Below, in pieces: positions 53,332 to 63,748 of a stretch of 64,000 nucleotides of DNA. A program made the position numbers and the translations under genes. Each line of letters begins with the position of its first letter. The stretch's first letter is position 1. Source of the stretch: an uncultured Saprospiraceae bacterium. Lineage in GTDB: Bacteria > Bacteroidota > Bacteroidia > Chitinophagales > Saprospiraceae. The DNA lies in assembly GCA_905480605.1 (NCBI GenBank), contig CAJQRD010000026.1, forward strand, positions 37,089 to 101,088, in the 5' to 3' direction. The notes below the pieces were generated by a model. It was not told where the DNA came from, did no database searches, and saw nothing but the letters and a program-made list of their open reading frames with translations.

Positions 53332-56300
53332 TTATTTCTTTACAAATTTCTGAGTCACAATTTTGTCTGAAGTTCTTATAGATAATATATAACTACCAGA
53401 CGTCAATTCCGAGATATCTAAATTGTAATATTTCAAATCTTGAACAGATTGATTTTTCTGAATAAGCTTACGTCCGCTAATATCTGATACTTCGATACTT
53501 GCATTGCCTTGAATATTCTCAAGATATAGGTTAATACTCAAAATATCTTTAGCCGGATTTGGATACAACAACAAAGTTCCATCAGCAACTACAACCTCTT
53601 CAACATCAGACAATATTCTTTGTCCTGTACTGAAAAAAGATCCCCACTTTCTTCCCTGATCTACAATTCCATCAGAGTTAGAAACTGAACTTATCTTATC
53701 CTCATTTAAAATCAAACCACCAATATCTGTATACCCTATCAGTTCCAAATCATAAATTAATACTTCATCAGTCTTACTATAGTTAGGATACCCTAAACCA
53801 GTGTTTGGAAAAATCTCATTTAACTTTTGAGTTTCAAGATTTACACCATAAATAGAATTTTCAAAATCTTCTCTAACATCGAAAGCAACTATAAATGGAG
53901 AATTCTTTGCAAACGCAGGATTAAACACTTCTGTATTAGAAGGTAAGGAACCAAACAACTTTTCTATTCCTCCTTCAGCCCAATTATTGGCAGAGTTATC
54001 CCAGAAAGTTAAAAAGCCAATATCATAATAACCAATATTACCAGAATTATCACTGGATATTTCATTGTATGCATCATACATTATAGTTGTACCAGTTGGG
54101 TCAAATTCTACAACATCAGCATATTGCACATCATCTGATTGTTGTCCATCATTTGAAGTTGTAGGGTTAAATAAAGGAAATTCTTTTGAAGCACCAGCAA
54201 CCAAATCAAAAACAAATATTCTAGGAACAACCAACATGTCTATTGCTGCTATAAATCTACCATCTTTTGAAATAGCAACATTATCCCACTCTGGAATATC
54301 AGATACAATTACTTCTTGCGCTACAGGTGGATTGGCATTCCAGTCAATCTGAATCGCATGTATATGATGATCTTGACCTACAAAAACAATTACAGCTCCA
54401 TCATCAGTTATACTTGGTTTAGAAAGTAAATCTGTTGTACTGATAGGGTCAAAAAATGGATTCAAATCAGGTATTGTTTTAACATATAAGTTTGACAAAT
54501 TTTGATCAGCCTCTAGCAAGTAATCTGAACCTGGATTCTCATCAAAATCATCTTGAAAGTCTTCATCACTCTCTCCTAGAATCCCTACTTGATCAAAGGC
54601 AGATCTTGCTGCGCTAACAACATCAGTTCCGTACAAATCCTGAGCGGACTTGACAACAGCAGAACGCATTTCAGCAAATCCTGAAGACTTAGTCAAATAC
54701 GTAGTCAATGCTCTGTAATATACTTTCTCTGCTCTATCTTTTCCAACACTATTATTGGTTGCAAATAAATAGTAAGCATAATTGGGAATTCCACTATTGA
54801 TGTGTACTCCCCCATTATCTTGAGAACCTGTAAATCTTTCGTTGAAGTGTCTTGGTTGCCATCCTCTACCAAAGTCACCTGTTGACGCACCGTTATGTGG
54901 GTCAGACAAATCTCTTAATGCTCCAGAAGGAAATGCATTTATTTTTACTACATCTTCACCCATCAACCAATCATCGCGATCAATCATAGCACCAAAAACA
55001 TCTGCAAATGATTCATTCAAAGCACCAGATTCATTTCTATATTCTAAATTCGCAGAATTCTGAATAACTCCGTGTGACATTTCATGTCCAGCTACATCCA
55101 ATGCTCTTCCTAATGAATTAAATGCATTATCTCCATTTCCATAAAAGATACCTGAGCCATTCCAAAAGGCATTACCCATTGTATTGCCAAATTCATCGGC
55201 TACATTTACAAACGAAAGAATATTTTGCCCTCTGCCTTGTAATGATTGAGATATTGATTCTCTGTTAAATGTATTCTCATAATATTCATAAGCCTCGCCA
55301 GCATTAAAATGCGCAGAAACACCTTCTTGAGAATTGCCAAATGAATTGTTATTGGAAATTACATGAGAGTACATTGCATCATTATTTGCAGGTGAAGTAT
55401 TGTTCAAGTCAATAGTCCATATAGCCCCACTTGGATCATCAGGAATATTAGATTGAGAAGAACTAAACATAGATCGAGAAGCATCAATCAAGAAAAATGT
55501 ATTGCTAAAACCATATGTATTTATTAATCTATTTGATCCCAATAAATCTGTTGCGGATGTTGTTATTGGACCATTAGGCGGCATTGCAGAGTTTATTGAC
55601 TCTTCTTTAACAACATTTTTATGCTCATGAGAACACTCAGCGTGGTCGTCAGACTTAACAGAATGGTGAAATTTACAAATTGTTGAGAAGTGATCTACTA
55701 TATTACCTGATTTACCATCAACAAAATAAGTATAATGTTCCGCCAAGTTGGGATATACCTCAATATAATACATCAGATCATATCTTCCATTCTGATTTAT
55801 ATAATAAACCAACTCTGTTTCCCATTGGTTCTTTTCTATTTTCAAATCAATACCATTAAGTACATTCCAATCCTCTTTAATATTCTTCAGCTCAGATGAG
55901 ACTTTAGTTATCGCTTCATCTTTTGAAATAACTTTATACTTAGCTTCATTGATTAACTTACTAGGTACATAAAATCCATTTTGAGCAAACAGACGGTCCT
56001 TCTTACCATGTAAAATAATTTCACCAGCATATACTTTAATACCGTTATGCAATTGATTCATTTTAATGTGTGTCTGATTTATTTCATCAGTCCATTCATT
56101 GACAATGTCAAAAGAAGTTTTTTCAGCATCCAGACTTAATGTCTCGTAGGCAGCATCTAACCACCCTTGTGCTTTAGCAGACCAAGAAATAGATTTTGAT
56201 TGATCAACAAATCCAGTCATCCAATTTACTTGGTCATTATCACCAGTAGATTCAATAATAAAATTCGTCTCTTTTAAACTTTCAAATGCTAAAGTTTGTG

Positions 56301-56484
56301 GTAATACAAACGAACCTTTATTCGCTTGAGTTTTATTAATATTTTTCTTTAAAATTTCTAACTTGAAATCCAAATTAGGCTTTTGAGATTCATGGCCTTT
56401 TATTTTTGCTTTCTTCTTAGTTGTCTGCCCAAATAAAGCTACAACCATAAAAATCGAAAAAATCGTTAAAGTTATCTTACGCAT
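53332..56484 (-). CDS. M4 (thermolysin) metallopeptidase with T9SS sorting domain
   Basis: The 1050-residue precursor has a signal peptide (about 1-19), an FTP/PepSY propeptide (about 75-265) and an M4 catalytic domain. Its zinc site is complete: H467-E468-M-S-H471 ('AGHEMSHGVIQNS') and Glu491 in 'NESFADVFGAM'. Then comes a PD40/WD40-like beta-propeller region (about 690-950), and finally a type A T9SS domain ('LLYPNPAKDILSINLYL...'). It should be secreted to the cell surface to degrade extracellular protein. Transcription runs into a strong terminator. The lipoprotein at 56505 lies 20 bp upstream on the same strand. Confidence 0.95.
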   Translation of the reverse strand: MRKITLTIFSIFMVVALFGQTTKKKAKIKGHESQKPNLDFKLEILKKNINKTQANKGSFVLPQTLAFESLKETNFIIESTGDNDQVNWMTGFVDQSKSISWSAKAQGWLDAAYETLSLDAEKTSFDIVNEWTDEINQTHIKMNQLHNGIKVYAGEIILHGKKDRLFAQNGFYVPSKLINEAKYKVISKDEAITKVSSELKNIKEDWNVLNGIDLKIEKNQWETELVYYINQNGRYDLMYYIEVYPNLAEHYTYFVDGKSGNIVDHFSTICKFHHSVKSDDHAECSHEHKNVVKEESINSAMPPNGPITTSATDLLGSNRLINTYGFSNTFFLIDASRSMFSSSQSNIPDDPSGAIWTIDLNNTSPANNDAMYSHVISNNNSFGNSQEGVSAHFNAGEAYEYYENTFNRESISQSLQGRGQNILSFVNVADEFGNTMGNAFWNGSGIFYGNGDNAFNSLGRALDVAGHEMSHGVIQNSANLEYRNESGALNESFADVFGAMIDRDDWLMGEDVVKINAFPSGALRDLSDPHNGASTGDFGRGWQPRHFNERFTGSQDNGGVHINSGIPNYAYYLFATNNSVGKDRAEKVYYRALTTYLTKSSGFAEMRSAVVKSAQDLYGTDVVSAARSAFDQVGILGESDEDFQDDFDENPGSDYLLEADQNLSNLYVKTIPDLNPFFDPISTTDLLSKPSITDDGAVIVFVGQDHHIHAIQIDWNANPPVAQEVIVSDIPEWDNVAISKDGRFIAAIDMLVVPRIFVFDLVAGASKEFPLFNPTTSNDGQQSDDVQYADVVEFDPTGTTIMYDAYNEISSDNSGNIGYYDIGFLTFWDNSANNWAEGGIEKLFGSLPSNTEVFNPAFAKNSPFIVAFDVREDFENSIYGVNLETQKLNEIFPNTGLGYPNYSKTDEVLIYDLELIGYTDIGGLILNEDKISSVSNSDGIVDQGRKWGSFFSTGQRILSDVEEVVVADGTLLLYPNPAKDILSINLYLENIQGNASIEVSDISGRKLIQKNQSVQDLKYYNLDISELTSGSYILSIRTSDKIVTQKFVKK

Positions 56485-56504
56485 ATCGGATATTTTAAAT
56501 GTAT

Positions 56505-56945
56505 TTATTTTTTTTCTTGTACTCTTGTTTTTGTTAAATTCTTAAGGTTGCCAAAAAGGACATTTAACTCTTTAGGCAGATCTTTTTCACCAGCTGCCCA
56601 TTGAATTTTATTTATCTTGTCTCCTTCTTTAGTTATAAAATAATAATATTGATTTCCAGGCTTGTCTAAAGCCAAAGTATCAAAACCTAAATTATTACAA
56701 GTTCCAAAGATTTGTTTTACAAGGTTTTTATCTAAACTTTTAAGTTCATCAACAAAACCTTCTTGATTGGTTCCTGCAAATAGCTGTCCATTTTCCAACA
56801 ATGTATATTCTGTAACTTGCCCTGTAAAACCGCCACCTTGACCAAAAATAATCTGCTGCCCTTCAAATTCATATGGTGTCTTGTGTTGTGTTTTACAACA
56901 AACGCAGAATAAGAAAATCAGCGAAATAAAAAGGTGAATTTTCAT
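56505..56945 (-). CDS. Putative lipoprotein, unknown
   Basis: The 146-residue precursor starts 'MKIHLFISLIFLFCVCC', with Cys at 16-17 as lipobox candidates. The mature part has a Gly-rich 'QIIFGQGGGFTGQVTEYTLLENGQLF' strand pair. No named family. It is the gene between the small ORF at 56946 and the M4 protease, with very short spacers, so they may be cotranscribed. Confidence 0.68.
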   Translation of the reverse strand: MKIHLFISLIFLFCVCCKTQHKTPYEFEGQQIIFGQGGGFTGQVTEYTLLENGQLFAGTNQEGFVDELKSLDKNLVKQIFGTCNNLGFDTLALDKPGNQYYYFITKEGDKINKIQWAAGEKDLPKELNVLFGNLKNLTKTRVQEKK

Positions 56946-57107
56946 TTAAATTTTATTAATAACCTTGTTGTAAATATTCTCAAGTGCAAAATACGAAAAA
57001 CCAATTTTTCGTGCTTGAATAACTTGCTTTTTTGATTGTTTTAACCTCTTTTCTAAATGTAAGCCTATATTCAGAAGCAAATTCAACCCATTAATAACAT
57101 TTTTCAT
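56946..57107 (-). CDS. Small helical basic protein (53 aa)
   Basis: From ATG 57107 the frame gives 53 residues: a short hydrophobic start 'VINGLNLLLNIGLHLE' and a Lys/Arg-rich helix 'KRLKQSKKQVIQARKIG'. Its TAA is immediately followed by the ATG of the next lipoprotein gene, favouring a real coupled gene. Only 21 bp separate it from the divergent DUF898 gene. Moderate doubt remains. Confidence 0.42.
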   Translation of the reverse strand: MKNVINGLNLLLNIGLHLEKRLKQSKKQVIQARKIGFSYFALENIYNKVINKI

Positions 57108-57128
57108 ATTTTTAAATAAATATATATA

Positions 57129-58097
57129 ATGGAACAACAACCCACATATGATGAATTTAGTGAAGACTTTAACATCAGGTTTTTCGGAAAAGGAGCCACA
57201 TACTTCGGAATTGTAGCTTTAAACATAGTAATGACAGTTATTACGTTAGGCTTATATTACCCATGGGCCAAAGCAGCATATAGAAAGTATATGTGGAATG
57301 AAACTGAATTTAAAGAATCAAGGTTCATTTTCAATGGCACTGGAAGAGAAATGTTTAGAGGATTCTTAATCGCCTATTTGATAATAATAGGATTCTACGC
57401 ATTACTTATAATAGGCAGTCTGACGAAATATGGCTTTATCTATATTCTACTCTTCTATTTGGCGGCAATTATATTTATACCATTTGCTATTTATGGCAGT
57501 TGGAAGTACCGTATTTCCAGAACATCATGGAGAGGAATATTTTTTAAATTTGACGGTAACTTTGGTGAATTTGTAGGTATATACTTTAAATCACTCTTTT
57601 TTACAATTATCACTTTTGGTATCTATAGTTCCTGGATGCGTGTCAAACTTCAAAAATACTTATTCTCTCACACGAGTATTGGTCATTTACGATTGGGCTT
57701 TGCAGGTAAAGGAGAGAACTTATTTGTTATCAACCTGTTAGGTGTTTTACTATTATATGTTACATTAGGACTTTACATTCCCGTTTGGATAAAAAACAGA
57801 TTTAAATTTACTGTGAAGAATACATTTTTTGATAATGGTGAGATTAAGAAAAGATTTAAATCTGACTTACAAACTGGAGATGCTTGGGTTGTTTTAGTTA
57901 CAAATTTTTTACTATTGGTTGTAACCGTAGGACTTGCTTTTCCATGGACATTAATGAGACAAAATAAACTGTTTTTTGAAAGTGTAAGTTTACCTGATGA
58001 ATTTGACTATGATTCACTTGAGCAATCAGATCAAAATTATAATGATGCAACAGGTGATGAGATGTCAGATATTTTTGATATTGATTTTGACTTTTAA
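57129..58097 (+). CDS. DUF898 (YjgN-like) membrane protein
   Basis: The 322-residue protein has about six to seven transmembrane helices in tandem pairs with repeated 'TLGLYYPWAK' and 'TLGLYIPVWIK'-like motifs and 'FFGKGATYFGI', typical of DUF898. It ends in an acidic tail ('DATGDEMSDIFDIDFDF'). The M48 peptidase gene follows after 10 bp, a pairing seen in many genomes, so they probably work together. Confidence 0.9.
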   Translation: MEQQPTYDEFSEDFNIRFFGKGATYFGIVALNIVMTVITLGLYYPWAKAAYRKYMWNETEFKESRFIFNGTGREMFRGFLIAYLIIIGFYALLIIGSLTKYGFIYILLFYLAAIIFIPFAIYGSWKYRISRTSWRGIFFKFDGNFGEFVGIYFKSLFFTIITFGIYSSWMRVKLQKYLFSHTSIGHLRLGFAGKGENLFVINLLGVLLLYVTLGLYIPVWIKNRFKFTVKNTFFDNGEIKKRFKSDLQTGDAWVVLVTNFLLLVVTVGLAFPWTLMRQNKLFFESVSLPDEFDYDSLEQSDQNYNDATGDEMSDIFDIDFDF

Positions 58098-58107
58098 ATA
58101 ACTAAAG

Positions 58108-59223
58108 ATGAAAGCAATATATTTTGATGGCAAATCCACTAAACCATATAAAGTCACAGTTAAACATGTTTTCAACGGCTTAGAAATATTTTCTAAAGAT
58201 GCCAAAGAGGGAATCAATAGATTTTGGAACTTGGAAGAAGTTAAAAGTGAAAGTTTTTCAAATAGGGAAAAGCTTCTTTTGAGTTATGGCGAATATCCTT
58301 ATGAAAGATTAGAAGTTTCTGGCCAAGGCACTGAAAGAATAATTAATGCTGTTTTGAAATCTGAAAATAAGATAAAAAACATCCAGCACTCGATTACGAA
58401 AATGAATCCATTTACAGTCACTATATCAAGTTTAGTGGTTATATCTGCTGTGGTTTCACTATACCTTATGGTAATATCACCTTGGGTTGGTGAGCAAGCC
58501 GTTAAAATAATTCCAATCAACCTTGAACAAAAGATTGGAGAATCCATGTACAAGAGCATTTCGTTCTCATTAGACATTAACGAAGAAAAATCTAAAAAAT
58601 TAGACACCTTTTTTCATGCTTGTAATTTTAAATCTGAGTATGATATCACGTTTGATTATGCAGATGAAAAAATAATAAATGCATTTGCAGTTCCTGGTGG
58701 TCAAATCGTCATTTATGATGGCTTAATAAAAGAAACAAAATGCTGGGATGAATTGGCCGCTTTAATGGGACATGAATTGGCTCATGTCAACCAACAACAC
58801 TCCTTTAAGCAACTGGCAAGATCTATTACTGGGTATTTGTTTTTATCAGTACTCACAGGCGATGTAGCTGGAGCCTCGGGCGTATTATTAGAAAACGCCA
58901 GTCAGATAAAAGAATTGTCCAATTCAAGAGCTCATGAAAAAGAAGCAGATATGGTTGGATTAGAATATCTAAAGAAATCACAAATTAGAGCAAGTGCCAT
59001 GATCGATTTATTCTCCAGACTAAAATCAAAAAAGAAAATCGGAGATTATGAAATTTCAAAAATCGAACAAGGCATAGAGTTTTTAAGTACGCACCCCTCT
59101 TCTGAAAATAGAATGGACTATATAAAAGAGCAAATTGACAACGATATATCTTTTAAATACGAGGCAATTGATATATCTGTTGCCGCTAGAATTTGGGAGG
59201 AGTTAAAAAATGACCTTGATTAA
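58108..59223 (+). CDS. M48 family metallopeptidase
   Basis: The 371-residue protein has a transmembrane helix at about 104-122, then an M48 Ste24/HtpX/Oma1-like catalytic domain with H222-E-L-A-H226 ('MGHELAHVNQQHS') and a third ligand Glu in 'SRAHEKEADMVGLEYL'. It would be a membrane-anchored protease facing the periplasm. Paired with the DUF898 gene. Confidence 0.9.
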   Translation: MKAIYFDGKSTKPYKVTVKHVFNGLEIFSKDAKEGINRFWNLEEVKSESFSNREKLLLSYGEYPYERLEVSGQGTERIINAVLKSENKIKNIQHSITKMNPFTVTISSLVVISAVVSLYLMVISPWVGEQAVKIIPINLEQKIGESMYKSISFSLDINEEKSKKLDTFFHACNFKSEYDITFDYADEKIINAFAVPGGQIVIYDGLIKETKCWDELAALMGHELAHVNQQHSFKQLARSITGYLFLSVLTGDVAGASGVLLENASQIKELSNSRAHEKEADMVGLEYLKKSQIRASAMIDLFSRLKSKKKIGDYEISKIEQGIEFLSTHPSSENRMDYIKEQIDNDISFKYEAIDISVAARIWEELKNDLD

Positions 59224-59288
59224 CCAATCTTCACGCTTATGACAAAAAGTAAAAGAGTCTTGCTATTTTTCAGCTATTTGTCTTAACA

Positions 59289-59310
59289 ATTTGTTAAAAG
59301 CTTAACAAAT
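59289..59310. repeat. Small inverted repeat ATTTGTTAA
   Basis: ATTTGTTAA (59289-59297) and TTAACAAAT (59302-59310) flank a 4-nt spacer. No T run follows, so it is a candidate operator rather than a terminator. It lies about 140 bp upstream of the Cys/Lys-rich gene. Confidence 0.3.
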
Positions 59311-59449
59311 CAAACTAAAGGCATGATTTTTTCTTTTTAATTATGTGATTTAGCTTAAAAATTAAAAATATGTGTTTTTTCTTCTAAAAATTATCATATT
59401 TTTAAGTTATTAAAGTAAGCAATTAACAAACTGAATAAAATATAACATA

Positions 59450-59917
59450 ATGAAACAATTATTATTACTGTGCGCATTTGTATTGACAGCAGGAATTGCA
59501 ACTGCTCAGGATGCAGGAGCAAAAAAATCTTGTTCTAAAACTTGTGCTAAGACATGTGCAAAAACTAAAGCTTCGGCTTCTACTGATTCTCAAACTAAAG
59601 TAGCATCTGCATTATCAGCAGCTGATATAGTTGCTGAGCAAGATGAGTCAATTCAGAAAAAAGTATGTGATATTACTGGTTCTGTAGCATATTTTCAGAA
59701 AAGTGTTTGTGAAAATAGTGGTTCTGTTAAAATGACCGAAGTACATTTTGACGAGGCTGCTAATTCTTTTGTAAATGTTTCTCCTAGAGAAAATATGTCA
59801 GTGGATGTTGAACCAACTGCTGTAAAAGCGGCTTCAAAGTCTTCAGATGCTAAAGGAAAAACTAAAGCTTGTTGTGCTGGTAAAAAAGCATGTAAGAAAA
59901 AAGAAGGTGCTGAATAA
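59450..59917 (+). CDS. Exported Cys/Lys-rich small protein
   Basis: The 155-residue precursor has a signal peptide (about 1-19, 'MKQLLLLCAFVLTAGIATAQ'). The mature part begins with Lys/Cys repeats ('SCSKTCAKTCAKTKA') and ends with 'KACCAGKKACKKKEG'. Between them is a Ser/Ala-rich linker and a core with two Cys ('KKVCDITGSVAYFQKSVCENS'). The eight or so Cys suggest metal binding or disulfides. No family was recognised. It is transcribed alone and has its own terminator. Confidence 0.65.
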   Translation: MKQLLLLCAFVLTAGIATAQDAGAKKSCSKTCAKTCAKTKASASTDSQTKVASALSAADIVAEQDESIQKKVCDITGSVAYFQKSVCENSGSVKMTEVHFDEAANSFVNVSPRENMSVDVEPTAVKAASKSSDAKGKTKACCAGKKACKKKEGAE

Positions 59918-59941
59918 TAAGTACTCTAAATAAAATTCAAA

Positions 59942-59973
59942 GAAGCCATTCATAATTGAGTGGCTTTTTTTTT
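59942..59973 (+). terminator. rho-independent terminator after the Cys/Lys-rich gene
   Basis: AAGCCATTC-ATAATT-GAGTGGCTT, with one G-T pair, runs into a long T tract. Confidence 0.85.
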
Positions 59974-60059
59974 GCCTATATATCAAAATGAAGAAATATC
60001 AGATAAAATATCAGGTTCGATATACATTTCTAATGAAATTTAATTTTTAAATATGCTTT

Positions 60060-60092
60060 TTTGTTAATATATAATACTTTGAGTTATATTTG
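60060..60092 (+). promoter_or_regulatory. Consensus promoter for the TMTC-like gene
   Basis: TTTG (60060-60063), 21 bp, TATATTTG (60085-60092). This fits the Bacteroidota sigma-A consensus fully and gives a leader of about 28 nt. Confidence 0.65.
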
Positions 60093-60125
60093 CTTAGCTT
60101 CAAATAAAACTAACTATTCTAGAAG

Positions 60126-62096
60126 ATGGGTTCTAAAAAAAGAAAAAAAGCAGAACAGAGAAGACTCAAAGCAGAGCAAGCTCTTGTAAAAACAAAAACA
60201 ATTCAAGCACCAAAGATTGAGAAATCACAACTGTTCATTCTGGCTGCAATACTATTAATCACGTTTCTTGTTTTCTCACCAAACCTCAATAACGGCTTCG
60301 TCAATTGGGATGATGATCGGAATTTCCTTGAGAATGAGCACATTACAACGCTTAACAATACCAATTTTTGGATAAATACTAAGAAGATTTTCACCTCAGA
60401 TGTCATTGGAGGATACAATCCATTAACAATTTGGACCTTCTTGCTTGAGAAAAAGTTTTTTGGATTTGACCAACCAATTTATTGGCACTTAGACAATATA
60501 CTTCTGCATATGGTTTGTGTTTTCTTTGTCTTTTGGATAGGTATCAGACTCAGGCTGGGCATCATAGGAGCTTCCATACTGGCTTTGCTATTCGGAATAC
60601 ATCCAATGAGGGTTGAATCGGTCGCATGGGTCACCGAGCGAAAAGATGTATTGTTTGGGGCATTTTATTTGGCTGCCATCTTTTTTTACATAAAAGGCAA
60701 ACAAGAAAGTTTTAGAAAAAGAGATATCTTCATAATTGCACTTTGCTTTGGCTTATCCTTGTTTTCAAAAATACAAGCCGTTATACTGCCTATATCCTTG
60801 ATTCTGGTTGATTATTATATGAGTAAAACAAGTAAGATAACAGTCAAAAGCATTTTAAACAAAGCACCATTTTTCTTAGGCTCCTTAGCCTTTGGAATAA
60901 TGGGTGTAATCTTTCTTCAAGGTGAAGGATCAACTGAACAAGTTTATACTGGAATAACTAGAATATTCATTGGAGCATATCAACTTTTAATATATTATGT
61001 AAAGGCAATTTTCCCTTTCAGGATGTCACCTTTGTACCCTTATCCTTCATCAATTGGATGGTACTTTTATCCGGCGATTCTTTCTTTTATTACAACAGCT
61101 TTTATACTGTGGCGAACATATTTCAAAAGTAAAAATAAAGTCATCTTTTTCGGTGTTGCCTTCTTCTTTGCCAATGTAGCCCTTCTATTGCAAGTCTTTG
61201 GTGCAGGTCAGGGGTTTCTAGCAGATCGCTTTACTTACATACCATATTTTGGATTGTTCTTTATCATGGCATATTATATAAACGCGTTGATAAAAAACAA
61301 ACCGAACCTTAAAAATATTGTACTGGGCTTAACTGGTGTTGTTCTTTTAGCTTATGCTTTTTTAAATTTTAATCAAAATAAAATCTGGAAAGATAGTGCA
61401 ACACTGTGGACTCATGTTCTAAAACATTATGATCACACTACCCTTCCTTGGGGAAATAGAGCAAACTATTATAGAGACAATGGTCAGACTCAAAAAGCAT
61501 TGTATGACTATGGTCAAGTTATAAGATTAAAACCAAATGCGCCAGAACCTTACAATTCTAGAGCAAGATTATATTTTAATTTTTCTCAAAGAGATTCATT
61601 GTTAAAAGCATTAAGTAATTATAACAAGGCGATTGAATTGAAAGAAGATGTTGAGTATGTTGTAAACAGAGGAGCCACATATGCTAAACTTGGTAATTTT
61701 GAAAAATCATTAGAGAATTTGAATCATGCTGAAAGAATTGATCCAACATTCGCGAACATATACCTAAACAGATCTGTGATTTATAATAGATCTGGAAACT
61801 ATGCAAAAGCTTTAGAAGATGTAACTAAGTATTTAAACCTCAAACCTTTCTATGCTGACATGTGGTATGAAAAAGGAAGATTGCATTATATACTTCAGCA
61901 ATATCAAGAAGCTGTAAATTCATGCTCACGCGCTATTCAAAATAACGTCAAAAATGGTTTGTATTACTTTGAAAGAGCCAAAGCATATCAATCTCTTGGT
62001 AATTCACCCCAAGCAAAATCGGATTTACAAACTTCACAAAGATTGGGGTATAAAGGAGATGCAAATACTACAAATACAATAACCAATTCAAACTAA
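60126..62096 (+). CDS. TMTC-like GT-C glycosyltransferase with TPR repeats
   Basis: The 656-residue protein has a basic N-terminus, about ten transmembrane helices (about 35-420), and six tetratricopeptide repeats (about 430-640). '[19 protein letters not shown]' and '[23 protein letters not shown]' are typical of the TMTC/PMT-like GT-C family, which uses polyprenyl-phosphate sugars; the D-D acidic motif is intact. It probably transfers a sugar to proteins or glycans in the periplasm. A polyprenyl-type GT2 and a methyltransferase follow with only a 4-bp gap and a 4-bp overlap. Confidence 0.88.
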   Translation: MGSKKRKKAEQRRLKAEQALVKTKTIQAPKIEKSQLFILAAILLITFLVFSPNLNNGFVNWDDDRNFLENEHITTLNNTNFWINTKKIFTSDVIGGYNPLTIWTFLLEKKFFGFDQPIYWHLDNILLHMVCVFFVFWIGIRLRLGIIGASILALLFGIHPMRVESVAWVTERKDVLFGAFYLAAIFFYIKGKQESFRKRDIFIIALCFGLSLFSKIQAVILPISLILVDYYMSKTSKITVKSILNKAPFFLGSLAFGIMGVIFLQGEGSTEQVYTGITRIFIGAYQLLIYYVKAIFPFRMSPLYPYPSSIGWYFYPAILSFITTAFILWRTYFKSKNKVIFFGVAFFFANVALLLQVFGAGQGFLADRFTYIPYFGLFFIMAYYINALIKNKPNLKNIVLGLTGVVLLAYAFLNFNQNKIWKDSATLWTHVLKHYDHTTLPWGNRANYYRDNGQTQKALYDYGQVIRLKPNAPEPYNSRARLYFNFSQRDSLLKALSNYNKAIELKEDVEYVVNRGATYAKLGNFEKSLENLNHAERIDPTFANIYLNRSVIYNRSGNYAKALEDVTKYLNLKPFYADMWYEKGRLHYILQQYQEAVNSCSRAIQNNVKNGLYYFERAKAYQSLGNSPQAKSDLQTSQRLGYKGDANTTNTITNSN

Positions 62097-62100
62097 TACT

Positions 62101-62808
62101 GTGGTTTTATCAATAATTGTCCCAGCATATAATGAAGAGCGAACGTTAAAGAAAATAATTGATTGTCTTAATGACGTAGAACTAATGAACAATATACAAA
62201 AAGAGATTATTATAGTAAATGATTGTTCTACTGATAAAACATCAAATATTGCTAAAGAGTTAGCCGAAAACCAGAGCAACATTTCATATTTTGAACATGA
62301 CGTAAATAAAGGTAAAGGAGCTGCATTGCATACTGGAATTGCAAAAGCAACAGGAGATTATTTGATTGTTCAAGACGCTGATTTGGAATATGATCCTAGA
62401 GAATTTAATCTTTTATTACAGCCTCTAGAAGAAGGATTTGCTGATGTTGTTTATGGAAGTAGATTCTTGGGAGGTAAACCACATAGAATTTTATTCTATT
62501 GGCATACTTTGGGAAATAAGTTTTTAACAGGATTGTCAAATATGTTTTCCAATTTAAATCTTACAGACATGGAAACGTGTTATAAGTTATTTAAGACTCC
62601 CATAATTCAATCATTAACGCTGAAGGAAAAAAGGTTCGGATTCGAACCAGAGGTTACGGCTAAAATAGGACGAAATAAAGATATCCGAATCTATGAAGTT
62701 GGTATTTCATACTATGGAAGAACATATGAAGAAGGAAAAAAAATAAACTGGAAGGATGGCGTTAGCGCTTTATACTGCATAATAAAATACAACATATTTT
62801 CCCGATGA
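62101..62808 (+). CDS. GT2 glycosyltransferase (polyprenyl-phosphate-sugar synthase-like)
   Basis: The GTG at 62101 lies 4 bp after the TMTC-like stop. The 235-residue protein has '[19 protein letters not shown]', '[14 protein letters not shown]', the DxD site '[14 protein letters not shown]' and 'VVYGSRFLG', as in dolichyl/polyprenyl-phosphate mannosyl- or glucosyltransferases. No C-terminal membrane helices are present. It likely supplies the lipid-linked sugar used by the upstream GT-C enzyme. Confidence 0.92.
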   Translation: MVLSIIVPAYNEERTLKKIIDCLNDVELMNNIQKEIIIVNDCSTDKTSNIAKELAENQSNISYFEHDVNKGKGAALHTGIAKATGDYLIVQDADLEYDPREFNLLLQPLEEGFADVVYGSRFLGGKPHRILFYWHTLGNKFLTGLSNMFSNLNLTDMETCYKLFKTPIIQSLTLKEKRFGFEPEVTAKIGRNKDIRIYEVGISYYGRTYEEGKKINWKDGVSALYCIIKYNIFSR

Positions 62809-63539
62809 GTGATTCAAAATTTATATTTCCAGATTTAGATGAAATTGGTATTGATACTTTAGATGCCATTTCATTTGCACCCAATTTTAACGAATATATG
62901 TTCAAAACAATCGAACCGTATTGTTCTGGAAATATTTTAGAAATTGGCTCTGGAATTGGTAATATATCAAAACACTTTATTGCCAAAGATGCCACAATTA
63001 GTTTAACTGATATCAGAGATAACTACGTAGACATTCTAAAGGAAAATTATGCTCAAACGACTGTTGGTATTTTCAATCTAGATATTACAGAATCTGATTT
63101 TGAAAATAAGTTTAGTGACAAATTAGAAAGTTATGATACAATATTTGCGCTCAATGTTGTAGAACATATTAAGGATGATGCGCTTGCCATTAAAAACGCA
63201 AAAAAACTTCTAAGATCTGGGGGTAAGCTCGTTATTTTGGTCCCTGCTTATCAATGGATGTACAACTCTTTTGATACTGCTCTTGAGCATTATAGACGAT
63301 ACACAAAGAAAGGTCTTAAAAGCATAATGTCTAAAGAATTAAAAATTATCCACTCTCAATACTTTAATGTATTTGGAATGGCAGGTTGGTTTGTCTCAGG
63401 AAAAGTTATGAAGAAAAAAACAATTCCTAGGAATCAAATGGAATTGTACGATAAACTTATCTGGCTATCAAAAACACTTGACAAGGTCGTCTTTAACAAG
63501 GTTGGATTAAGTGTAATTTGCGTGGGGCAAAAAGCTTAA
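62805..63539 (+). CDS. Class I SAM-dependent methyltransferase
   Basis: The 244-residue enzyme has the SAM motif '[15 protein letters not shown]', the acidic loop end 'LTDIRDNY' and '[12 protein letters not shown]'. It overlaps the GT2 gene by 4 bp (ATGA), so translation is coupled. It probably methylates the sugar or lipid intermediate made by the neighbouring glycosyltransferases. Substrate unknown. Confidence 0.88.
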   Translation: MSDSKFIFPDLDEIGIDTLDAISFAPNFNEYMFKTIEPYCSGNILEIGSGIGNISKHFIAKDATISLTDIRDNYVDILKENYAQTTVGIFNLDITESDFENKFSDKLESYDTIFALNVVEHIKDDALAIKNAKKLLRSGGKLVILVPAYQWMYNSFDTALEHYRRYTKKGLKSIMSKELKIIHSQYFNVFGMAGWFVSGKVMKKKTIPRNQMELYDKLIWLSKTLDKVVFNKVGLSVICVGQKA

Positions 63540-63675
63540 GTTATTTAATAATAGACGAGAGGTTGTAAATCTTCATCTAGGTTATGGCTTAATTTTCTGT
63601 AATTATGAAATCTTAAAAAATCATAAGATCGTGGGATTTCTTAGGGATAAGGAGTTAAACCACAAAATGGGCCAT

Positions 63676-63706
63676 AAAAAAAGCCCCGAATTTTTCAATT
63701 CGAGGC
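63676..63706 (-). terminator. Terminator of the T9SS protein at the window edge
   Basis: On the minus strand, GGCCTCGAATT-GAAA-AATTCGGGGC (one mismatch) is followed by TTTTTT. Confidence 0.8.
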
Positions 63707-63748
63707 CAAGTCTTCGTTTCTGTTCTTCCGAATTGCTTCAGATCTCTT

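Noticed and set aside
57129..58097. DUF898 protein as a transporter of known substrate
   Set aside because: The family is conserved but its role is not known; I left the call as DUF898.
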